This document shows positions 31,952-38,302 of a stretch of 40,463 nucleotides of DNA, piece after piece. Position 1 is the first letter of the stretch; the number at the start of each line of letters is the position of its first letter. The stretch comes from Hyphomicrobiales bacterium (GTDB lineage: Bacteria > Pseudomonadota > Alphaproteobacteria > Rhizobiales > Rhizobiaceae). The notes beneath the pieces were generated by a model. The model was not told the DNA's origin. It worked only from the letters and a program-made list of their open reading frames with translations, and made no database searches. The translations under genes were made by a program, and so were the position numbers. The stretch spans positions 1 to 40,463 of the forward strand of contig UBTA01000110.1 in NCBI GenBank assembly GCA_900468065.1, read 5' to 3'.

Positions 31952-32887
31952 ATGCTGAACCAGCTTTCCTCCGGCGATCTCATCGCCGACCGCCGCGCCG
32001 AATATGCGCATATGCTTGCCGATAGCGGCGATCATGCGGATGCAGCCGACCTGATGACTCAGGCGCTGGAGCTTGTGCCCGATTGGGCGGCCGGCTGGTT
32101 CCGCCTCGCCGACTATGAGGAAAAATCCGGCCGCAAAGAGGCGGCGGTCTCAGCTCTGCGCAAAGTTCTCGACCTCAACCCGGACGATATCTTCGGCGCC
32201 GGCCTGAAACTCGCCCTTCTCGGAGGATCCGAAACACCGGATCAGCCGTCAAGCATCTATGTGGCGCAGCTGTTCGACGACTATGCCGACCGTTTCGACA
32301 AGGCACTGGTCGAAAAGCTGGATTACACCGTTCCGGAAAAACTGGCGGCGCTGATTACCGGTCACACGGGCGAAGCGCGATTTGCCGGGGTGATCGACCT
32401 TGGCTGCGGCACCGGCCTGTTCGGCGAGCGCATCCGCGACAAGGCGGATCGGCTGGAAGGGTTCGACCTGTCCGGCAACATGCTGGCGAAGGCAGAGGTC
32501 AAGGGCCTCTACGACCATCTTGCCCAGGCCGATCTTTCGCTACCGCCGGAAAAATCCGGGCTATTCTCCGAGATGCCGGACCATCGCGCCGATCTCGTCA
32601 GTGCCGCCGATGTGTTGATGTATCTCGGCAGCCTCGACAGCGTCTTCGTCATTGCTTCACAGCTCGTGACCAGCAAGGGCCTGTTTGCCTTTTCCGTCGA
32701 GGATTCGGACACTGAGGGCGATTTTATTCTGCGGCCGTCGCTGCGCTACGCCCATTCTGAAACCTATATTCAGAGCCTCTGCAAGCGCTTTGGGCTTGAG
32801 ATTCTCGCGGTCAGCAAAACCGCCATTCGCAATGATGGCGGCAAACCGGTCTCCGGCATTCTGTTCCTTACGCGCAGATCGGCTTAA
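31952..32887 (+). CDS. TPR-containing class I SAM methyltransferase
   Basis: The 311-residue protein starts with two TPR-like helical repeats (about residues 12-80: ADLMTQALELVPDWAAGWFRLADYEEKSGRKEAAVSALRKVLDLNPDD). A methyltransferase domain follows with motif I VIDLGCGTGLFGERIRD, acidic loop LEGFDLSGNM, and ADVLMYLGSLDSVFVIASQLV. The linker segment YVAQLFDDYADRFDKALVEKLDY is typical of this family of predicted methyltransferases. The start at 31952 is chosen because TPR homology begins just after it; ATGs at 31841 and 31901 are possible and no start has a strong Shine-Dalgarno. The target is unknown. Confidence 0.85.
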   Translation: MLNQLSSGDLIADRRAEYAHMLADSGDHADAADLMTQALELVPDWAAGWFRLADYEEKSGRKEAAVSALRKVLDLNPDDIFGAGLKLALLGGSETPDQPSSIYVAQLFDDYADRFDKALVEKLDYTVPEKLAALITGHTGEARFAGVIDLGCGTGLFGERIRDKADRLEGFDLSGNMLAKAEVKGLYDHLAQADLSLPPEKSGLFSEMPDHRADLVSAADVLMYLGSLDSVFVIASQLVTSKGLFAFSVEDSDTEGDFILRPSLRYAHSETYIQSLCKRFGLEILAVSKTAIRNDGGKPVSGILFLTRRSA

Positions 32888-33093
32888 GCGCAGTTTTCTT
32901 GCGAAGTTGAAATAGGTCAGCATTGCTTACATATTTCGCTTGATTGCAACAGGCAGATTCCCGATAATTGCTGCACTGCACACAGGCGCCCGGTCGACAT
33001 GACCTGCGGTGCACTTGCACCTTCATTCATTCCTATCATTGCCGTTCGGGTGCGCCCGGGCGCGTCTATCTGGCCGTCTTCGGAGACCGCGAC

Positions 33094-33726
33094 ATGAGCA
33101 TCATCAATGCCCTTGGCTTCTGGAATACCAGTGCAACGCGTCACACGCCCGTCGAGGACGTGCAGGGCATCTTTTCCGGCAGCCTGATCGCAGCCCTGGG
33201 CCTCTATGTGCTTGCCAGCGCAGGCCTTTTGACCGGCAGCACCGCCGGCGTCGCCTTTCTTTTGCATTATGCGCTCGGTATCAATTTCGGCTTGGCCTTC
33301 TTCGTGCTCAACCTGCCGTTCTTCTACCTGTCGTGGAAGCGCCTCGGCATGGCCTTCACGGTAAAGACCTTCATTGCCATCGCCATCACCTCGGTTCTGA
33401 CCAATGTTCAGGGGCAGGTGTTCCAGATCGCCAGCATTCATCCGGCCTGGGCGGCCCTGCTCGGCGGCCTTCTTCTGGGTTACGGCGTTCTGGCGCTCTA
33501 CCGTCACCGCGCCAGCCTCGGCGGCGTCGGCATTCTCGGCATCTATATGCAGGAGCGCTTCGGCATCCGCGCCGGCCTCGTGCAGCTTGCCATCGATCTT
33601 TGCGTGCTGGCAGCAGCGTTTTTCGTCACCACCCCGCCGGTGGTGTTCTATTCGGTGCTCGGCGCTGTCGTGCTCAATCTGTTCTTGACCATCAACCACC
33701 GTGCTGACCGCTATATCGCTTTGTAA
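33094..33726 (+). CDS. YitT family membrane protein (first copy)
   Basis: The 210-residue protein has five to six hydrophobic spans and the YitT membrane-domain pattern: SAGLLTGSTAGVAFLLHYALGINFGLAFFVLNLPFFYLSWKRLGMAFTVKTFIAI and YRHRASLGGVGILGIYMQERFGIRAGLVQLAID. There is no C-terminal DUF2179 domain, so it is the short form. GGAGA seven bases upstream supports this ATG. It is clearly paralogous to the protein at 35051-35722. YitT proteins are proposed transporters without a settled substrate. Confidence 0.88.
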   Translation: MSIINALGFWNTSATRHTPVEDVQGIFSGSLIAALGLYVLASAGLLTGSTAGVAFLLHYALGINFGLAFFVLNLPFFYLSWKRLGMAFTVKTFIAIAITSVLTNVQGQVFQIASIHPAWAALLGGLLLGYGVLALYRHRASLGGVGILGIYMQERFGIRAGLVQLAIDLCVLAAAFFVTTPPVVFYSVLGAVVLNLFLTINHRADRYIAL

Positions 33727-33869
33727 AATGCACGTCCTCCAGGCGGAGGAGACGTCGCGTACAAAGCGAGGTGATGAGGGGGCCAAAGGCGCATTCTTCA
33801 AGGATTGCGTCGCGCCACTGCCAAGGGCGGCACCGGCTGCTCCCTCATCCAACCTTTTGCATCCTAAGT

Positions 33870-33903
33870 GAGAGCGGGAAAGCAACGAACCCTTCCCGCT
33901 CTC
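33870..33903. terminator. Hairpin between convergent genes
   Basis: GAGAGCGGGAA (33870-33880) pairs perfectly with TTCCCGCTCTC (33893-33903) over a 12-nt loop. A second hairpin GCGCCGC/GCGGCGC follows at 33906-33934. Neither has a good T-run, so termination may be weak or factor-assisted. They lie in the 225-bp gap between the convergent first YitT gene and the AhpD-like gene. Confidence 0.55.
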
Positions 33904-33951
33904 CAGCGCCGCACCTGTTGCGGATGCGCGGCGCCGTAGCTGTTTTGATGA

Positions 33952-34413
33952 TTAGGCGGCCTTGGCGGGCTTGTCGATCGGGTGCTGTGCGCGGAACGCG
34001 ACCATCAGCCGGTTCCAAACATTGATGGTACCGATGGCAACCGTGATCTTGACGATCTCTTCAGCAGAGAAATGAGCCTGCAGCGTCTCATAGGCATCAT
34101 CCGGCGCGCCGGTCTGGGCAAGGTTGGTGACAGCCTCGACCCAGCCGAGCAATGCCCGCTCGCGGGCATCATAGACCGGCGATTCGCGCCATACGCATAG
34201 CAGGTTGATCCATTGCTCGCTCAATCCCGAATGACGGGACTCCTTGACGTGCATGTCGACGCAATAGCCGCAGCCATTGATCTGCGAGGCCCGCAGCTTG
34301 ATCAGGTGAATAAAGCGGGGCTCAAGGCCCGACTTCTGCACGTGAGTTTCGAGCGCCAGCACAGCCTTGAAGGCTTCCGGCGATACTTTCGGCATATCGA
34401 GGCGAGTTTGCAA
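33952..34413 (-). CDS. Carboxymuconolactone decarboxylase / AhpD-like protein
   Basis: The 153-residue helical protein belongs to the CMD/AhpD superfamily. The redox motif is NGCGYCVDMHVKESR with C48, C51 and H55, the CxxC-x3-H pattern of alkylhydroperoxidase-type members, and the helix after it (EQWINLLCVWRESPVYDARERALLGWVEAVT) is typical. It should reduce peroxides or act in thiol redox chemistry in the cytoplasm. It lies 23 bases downstream of the Rrf2 gene on the same strand and is probably in an operon with it, controlled by the dyad-covered promoter at 34958-34997. Confidence 0.9.
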   Translation of the reverse strand: MQTRLDMPKVSPEAFKAVLALETHVQKSGLEPRFIHLIKLRASQINGCGYCVDMHVKESRHSGLSEQWINLLCVWRESPVYDARERALLGWVEAVTNLAQTGAPDDAYETLQAHFSAEEIVKITVAIGTINVWNRLMVAFRAQHPIDKPAKAA

Positions 34414-34436
34414 GGGTCTTCTCCTGTGTTGAGGGC

Positions 34437-34937
34437 TCAGCGAGCCGTTTTGCGTTCGTGAATTTCGAGGAAGGCGCAGCCTCTTGCTACGATCGATCCG
34501 TCGTCGATTTCGGCCAATTGCACACCGAGATCGGCAATCGTGGTCTTGGCCAGTTCCGCCCTGTAGACGCGCTCGGCCTTCAGCATGGTGGCCGAGATCG
34601 TGCAGGGCTTGGAAAAGAAATGATTGGGGAGAGGGTTCGGACCCCGCTGGCGGATTTCGCCGCAGCGAAAAGCCGGCGCCGGACCCTCGACGGCAAGCAG
34701 GATATCGAGCAGCGTTATCTTCTCCGCTGGCCGCGCCAGCCGGTATCCGCCCTTCGGGCCAGGCACCGTATCGAGAATACCGGCACCCGACAGCGACTGC
34801 AGATGCTTGAGCAGATAACTGGTCGAGACGCCATGAAACTCGGCGATCGCAGCGGCGGAAAGCACTCCACCTTCGGAAAGGCCGGACAGCATGGCGACAC
34901 TGTGAATAGCCTGCTCGACCCCCTCACCCATCTTCAT
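34437..34937 (-). CDS. Rrf2 family transcriptional regulator
   Basis: The 166-residue regulator starts MKMGEGVEQAIHSVAMLSGL, with a winged helix-turn-helix (LSAAAIAEFHGVSTSYLLKHLQSLSGAGILDTVPGPKGGYRLARP) typical of Rrf2 proteins. It has cysteines at 92, 112 and 154, not the three-cysteine cluster of IscR, so an Fe-S cofactor is uncertain and thiol-based sensing is possible. The start at 34937 has GGAGG upstream; a longer frame to 35096 would read through the promoter and is rejected. A 25-bp dyad covering its own promoter suggests autoregulation, and the AhpD-like gene behind it suggests a redox or electrophile signal. Confidence 0.9.
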   Translation of the reverse strand: MKMGEGVEQAIHSVAMLSGLSEGGVLSAAAIAEFHGVSTSYLLKHLQSLSGAGILDTVPGPKGGYRLARPAEKITLLDILLAVEGPAPAFRCGEIRQRGPNPLPNHFFSKPCTISATMLKAERVYRAELAKTTIADLGVQLAEIDDGSIVARGCAFLEIHERKTAR

Positions 34938-34957
34938 CGCCTTGCCTCCGTTTTTGT

Positions 34958-34982
34958 ATCGTGGATAATTTATATCCACGAT
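34958..34982 (-). promoter_or_regulatory. 25-bp dyad operator over the Rrf2 gene promoter
   Basis: ATCGTGGATA (34958-34967) and TATCCACGAT (34973-34982) form a perfect 10-bp inverted repeat around a 5-bp centre. It covers the -10 box of the leftward promoter and ends about 20 bases before the Rrf2 ATG. Size and symmetry fit binding by a dimeric winged-helix regulator. The most likely binder is the Rrf2 protein itself. Confidence 0.75.
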
Positions 34983-34997
34983 TATTCGAACCGTCAA
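34969..34997 (-). promoter_or_regulatory. Near-consensus sigma-70 promoter for the Rrf2-AhpD pair
   Basis: On the minus strand, TTGACG (34997-34992) is followed after exactly 17 bases by TATAAA (34974-34969). This is a close match to the -35/-10 consensus with ideal spacing. Transcription should begin about 34962, giving a very short leader before the Rrf2 ATG at 34937. Confidence 0.75.
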
Positions 34998-35050
34998 GCG
35001 GAGAAATTCGTCACAAAGCTTGCGTTCGCAAAACCGGAGGATAGAAGGAC

Positions 35051-35722
35051 ATGATACAGGCGACGGGAAACAGTGAGATGATGGCAACACCTGCAAAATC
35101 AGCCTTTGCGGCCTTGATGAATTCGAGCGCCGAGCGGCATTCGGTTGTCGATGACGCCCAGGGCGTGATCTCCGGCAGCATGCTGGCCGTGCTCGGCATC
35201 ACGCTGTTCTCCAGCGCCGGACTTCTGACCGGCGGCACGCCTGGTATCGCCTTTCTGGTCCATTACGCGACCGGCTTCAGCTTCGGCGCCTGCTTCTTTG
35301 CGGTGAACCTGCCGTTCTATTATCTGGCCTTCCGCCGCATGGGCCTTGCCTTCACGGTGAAGACCTTCATCGCCGTCGCCCTGACATCGGCCATGTCCGA
35401 AGTCCTGCCGCGCGCGCTGGGGATCACCCATGTCGATCCGCTGATCGGCGCGCTGTTTGCGGGCCTTGTGGTTGGTGCCGGCCTGCTCGCCCTGTTCCGC
35501 CACCGCGCCAGCCTTGGCGGCATCGGCATTCTGGCGCTGTATCTGCAGGATCGTTTCGGCTGGCGCGCCGGCCTTGTCCAGCTCGGCTTCGACGGCGCCA
35601 TCGTTGCCTGCTCGTTCTTCCTCGCCAGCCCCTATATCATCGCCTGCTCGATCGCCGGCGCCGTCGTCATGAACATCACGCTGGCAATGAACCACCGCAA
35701 GGACCGCTATATCGCGATGTGA
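35051..35722 (+). CDS. YitT family membrane protein (second copy)
   Basis: The 223-residue protein is a paralog of the one at 33094-33726. It shares SSAGLLTGGTPGIAFLVHYATGFSFGACFFAVNLPFYYLAFRRMGLAFTVKTFIAVALTS and FRHRASLGGIGILALYLQDRFGWRAGLVQLGFD, and both end in NHRxDRYIAx. It is also the short form without DUF2179. The ATG at 35051 has GGAGG ten bases upstream; MM at 35078 is an alternative start. It diverges from the Rrf2 gene across 113 bp that contain the dyad, so it may share its control. Confidence 0.88.
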   Translation: MIQATGNSEMMATPAKSAFAALMNSSAERHSVVDDAQGVISGSMLAVLGITLFSSAGLLTGGTPGIAFLVHYATGFSFGACFFAVNLPFYYLAFRRMGLAFTVKTFIAVALTSAMSEVLPRALGITHVDPLIGALFAGLVVGAGLLALFRHRASLGGIGILALYLQDRFGWRAGLVQLGFDGAIVACSFFLASPYIIACSIAGAVVMNITLAMNHRKDRYIAM

Positions 35723-35735
35723 GGAAGCCGGAGCG

Positions 35736-36338
35736 TTACGCTCCTGAAGGCGCAACGGCGCGCAGGGCGGTCGCCACCACGGCATCGCCGAATTCCGGCG
35801 AGACCGGACGATGCCCGACCAAAAGCCGGAAGAACACCGGCCCGTAGATCATGTCGAGCAGGGCCTCCAGATCAATCGGCTGGGTGATCTCGCCCCTTGC
35901 CAGCGCCTGCTCGAGGATGGTGCGGCCGGCATTACGGCTCGACAGGATCACCTGATTGCGGAATGCCTTGGTGAATTCGCTTTCCGGATCGGCCGCCGCC
36001 AGCGCCATGGTGATCTGGCGGCCGCGCGTGCTGGCAAAGGCTGTGACCAGACCCCGCATCTGCGCACGGAGCGCGACTTCCGCCGTCGCCCCCATTGCCT
36101 CGGCTTGCGGCATCGGATTGACCAGCAATGCAGCCATCGCCAGTTCCTGCGCGTTCGCCCAGGAGCGATAGATCGTCGGCTTGCCGACGCCGGAGCGCGC
36201 CGCCACGGCCTCGATGGTCAGACGGCCAAAGCCGTCCGCCATCAGGATATCGTGGGCAGCCTCAAGCGCGCGTTTCTGAGCAGCTTCACTCGGCGGACGG
36301 CCGCGTTTCTTCGGTTCTGTATTTGCATCTTGACTCAT
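35736..36338 (-). CDS. TetR family transcriptional regulator
   Basis: The 200-residue repressor-type protein has a basic N-terminal arm (KKRGRPP), a TetR helix-turn-helix (ALEAAHDILMADGFGRLTIEAVAARSGVGKPTIYRSWANAQELAMAAL) and a C-terminal all-helical ligand domain of the TetR_C_11 kind (ILEQALARGEITQPIDLEALLDMIYGPVFFRLLVGHRPV). The start at 36338 is chosen since the upstream codons to 36410 lie in the divergent promoter and the VOC gene. Palindromes in the 52-bp gap to the VOC gene suggest that it controls both. Confidence 0.92.
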   Translation of the reverse strand: MSQDANTEPKKRGRPPSEAAQKRALEAAHDILMADGFGRLTIEAVAARSGVGKPTIYRSWANAQELAMAALLVNPMPQAEAMGATAEVALRAQMRGLVTAFASTRGRQITMALAAADPESEFTKAFRNQVILSSRNAGRTILEQALARGEITQPIDLEALLDMIYGPVFFRLLVGHRPVSPEFGDAVVATALRAVAPSGA

Positions 36339-36342
36339 ATCA

Positions 36343-36360
36343 TTACGATACGTAACGTTA
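36343..36360. promoter_or_regulatory. Overlapping palindromes in the TetR/VOC intergenic region
   Basis: TTACGATACGTAA (36343-36355) is an inverted repeat of TTACG/CGTAA around ATA, and TAACGTTA (36353-36360) is a perfect 8-bp palindrome overlapping it. A rightward candidate promoter (TTGACT at 36330-36335, 17-base spacer, TAACGT at 36353-36358) would be covered. This fits a TetR-type operator. Confidence 0.6.
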
Positions 36361-36390
36361 ATATACGAACCAGTCAAGGAGGAGCATCCT

Positions 36391-36840
36391 ATGTTCACTG
36401 TTGCCCGCAAAGTCAGCGCCTATTTCGTCGTGAAGAATGCAGCCCAAGCCATCGAGTTCTACAGCCAAGCTTTTGGCGCGGAAGAGATCTTCCGGATGAC
36501 CGACCCGTCCGACGGCCGCGTCGGCCATGCCGAATTGCGGTTCGGCGAAACCTTGATGATGCTGGCGGATGAATATCCCGATTTCGGCGCCCTGTCGCCA
36601 GACACGATCGGCGGCTCGCCCGTCACCTTCCACATAGACACGGCCTCGACCGATGCAGCCGTGGCGCAGGCGGTTGCCGCCGGAGCGACGCTTTTGAGGC
36701 CTGCCGCAGATCAAAGCTTCGGCGAGCGTGTGGCGCAGGTGCTCGATCCCTACGGCCATCGCTGGATGCTGTCGCAGACCATCGAACAGGTGACGCCGGA
36801 AGAAATGCAGCGGCGCTGGAATGAAGGGGCATCGGCATAA
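36391..36840 (+). CDS. VOC family protein (PhnB/glyoxalase-like)
   Basis: The 149-residue protein has two beta-alpha-beta-beta-beta units of the vicinal-oxygen-chelate fold. Its start (VSAYFVVKNAAQAIEFYSQAFGAEEIFRM) and the segments GHAELRFGETLMMLADEYPDFGALSP and VLDPYGHRWMLSQ are typical of the PhnB/YaeR-type subgroup. Such proteins include glyoxalases, antibiotic-binding proteins and dioxygenases. AAGGAGGAG lies upstream of the ATG. Divergence from a TetR regulator suggests induction by a small molecule that the regulator senses. Confidence 0.9.
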   Translation: MFTVARKVSAYFVVKNAAQAIEFYSQAFGAEEIFRMTDPSDGRVGHAELRFGETLMMLADEYPDFGALSPDTIGGSPVTFHIDTASTDAAVAQAVAAGATLLRPAADQSFGERVAQVLDPYGHRWMLSQTIEQVTPEEMQRRWNEGASA

Positions 36841-36958
36841 GCCATGCTGCCGGTGACGAAGGCAGCGGCGCGCCAACCCTGCCAGGGCTTTGTGGGTGTG
36901 TTTCAGAATTCGGTAATCGAAGACTGTTATACGGCACCTCAAATGCCCTAACCTGCGG
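36841..36958. other. Short gap before the diguanylate cyclase gene
   Basis: No gene or clear terminator is seen in these 118 bp. A promoter for the diguanylate cyclase probably lies here. Confidence 0.3.
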
Positions 36959-38170
36959 ATGATACCAGCCTTGGACCTCGCGACCGTACTGCTTCTTCAC
37001 AAGTCGTCATTCTTCATCGGTGCGCTCTGCTTCCTGTATGTTCGCTGGCAATCGCCGAGCAGTCACGGGCTCGGCATTCTCACCGCCGCCTTTACCCTGC
37101 TCGCCGTCGCCTCGACATTTGCGGGTCTTGGTGAGAAGCAGGCTCTACCACTGCATGTATGGACGCTGTCGAGTTTCACAGTCGGAACTTTTGGCTATGC
37201 CGCATTCTGGATCGGCATGAGACGGCTGAGCGGCGGTGACAGGCGGCCGTTGGACTGGTTTGCGCTTGCAGTCCCTTCGGGCCTTACGATTGCTGCGCTC
37301 CTAACCGGATTTCACCTCGACAATCTGTGGCGCGCAAGCATTTTTCAAACAAACTCCCTAGTATTCCTGATGGGCTCGGCCGCTACCTTGATCCATGATT
37401 CGCGGCGCGAAAAGCTGTCAGCCAGATATGCGCTCACGATTGCGATAACCGTGGCGGCGGTCCTGTCCTTGCTCGTCATCCTTGGCATGACCGGATCGAA
37501 TGCAGCCCCCCTTCATCCGCGCGACGCTTTCTTCCTGCTCATCCTTTGCCATTTCGCCATAGCCTTGTTTTCGCTGGTTTTTGTCAAGGAACGGGTGGAA
37601 GCAACGCTGACGGCGCTGCTCGACACCGATGCGCTGACGCAGATCCGCAATCGCCGCTGGTTCTTCCTGGCGCTGCCAGCCGCGCCCCTTGCGGGCGACG
37701 CATTCGTCATCATCGACATCGATCACTTCAAGCGCGTCAACGACACCTTTGGCCATGCCGCAGGCGACATCGTGCTTGCCTGCGCCGCCAAGGAAATGGC
37801 GCTGAACCTGCGCCAGGGTGAAATCTTCGCACGCCTTGGTGGTGAGGAATTCGGCCTCTATCTACCCGCCGCATCCAACCTCGATCCACAGGAGGTCACC
37901 GAGAGACTGCGCAATGCCATCCAGTCGCTGAAAATCAAAGTCGGCGAGACCGATATTCCCGTGACGATCAGCGCCGGAACGGCTGCCGCCAGCACCGGCC
38001 TGCCGATGCACGATTTGATGAGCCGGGCCGACGCGGCGCTGTATGTCGCGAAGAGCCGCGGCAGGAACCGCATCGAGGCGTATCGGGTCGACCGGCCGTC
38101 CGAGCAAGCCGCTGAGCAGCGGCAAAACATAAGCCCGGCACACACGACAAAGGCGGGACAGGCAGCCTAG
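36959..38170 (+). CDS. Membrane-bound GGDEF-domain diguanylate cyclase
   Basis: The 403-residue protein has six or seven membrane spans in residues 1-215, then a GGDEF domain. The active-site motif is GGEEF at residues 294-298 (ARLGGEEFGLYLP), and the metal-binding IDIDHFKRVNDTFGHAAGD upstream is intact, so it should make cyclic di-GMP from GTP. At the inhibitory site it reads R285-Q-G-E288, RxxE instead of RxxD, so product inhibition may be weaker. No EAL domain is present. The start ATG has only a weak Shine-Dalgarno. Confidence 0.92.
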   Translation: MIPALDLATVLLLHKSSFFIGALCFLYVRWQSPSSHGLGILTAAFTLLAVASTFAGLGEKQALPLHVWTLSSFTVGTFGYAAFWIGMRRLSGGDRRPLDWFALAVPSGLTIAALLTGFHLDNLWRASIFQTNSLVFLMGSAATLIHDSRREKLSARYALTIAITVAAVLSLLVILGMTGSNAAPLHPRDAFFLLILCHFAIALFSLVFVKERVEATLTALLDTDALTQIRNRRWFFLALPAAPLAGDAFVIIDIDHFKRVNDTFGHAAGDIVLACAAKEMALNLRQGEIFARLGGEEFGLYLPAASNLDPQEVTERLRNAIQSLKIKVGETDIPVTISAGTAAASTGLPMHDLMSRADAALYVAKSRGRNRIEAYRVDRPSEQAAEQRQNISPAHTTKAGQAA

Positions 38171-38302
38171 CCGGACTTCCCTCCTGCAGCTCCTCCGGCA
38201 AACGGCAGACCCGCCTGTCTCGCCCCGCTTCTTTTCCCCCGTATTTGCACTACATTCCGCCATGTGAACCAGATCGATTCCATCCCGCGCGCGGAGACGC
38301 AA

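Noticed and set aside
32917..33885. Long leftward frame opposite the first YitT gene
   Set aside because: Very rich in E, G, A and Q, antisense to a membrane protein, and without a ribosome site or family.
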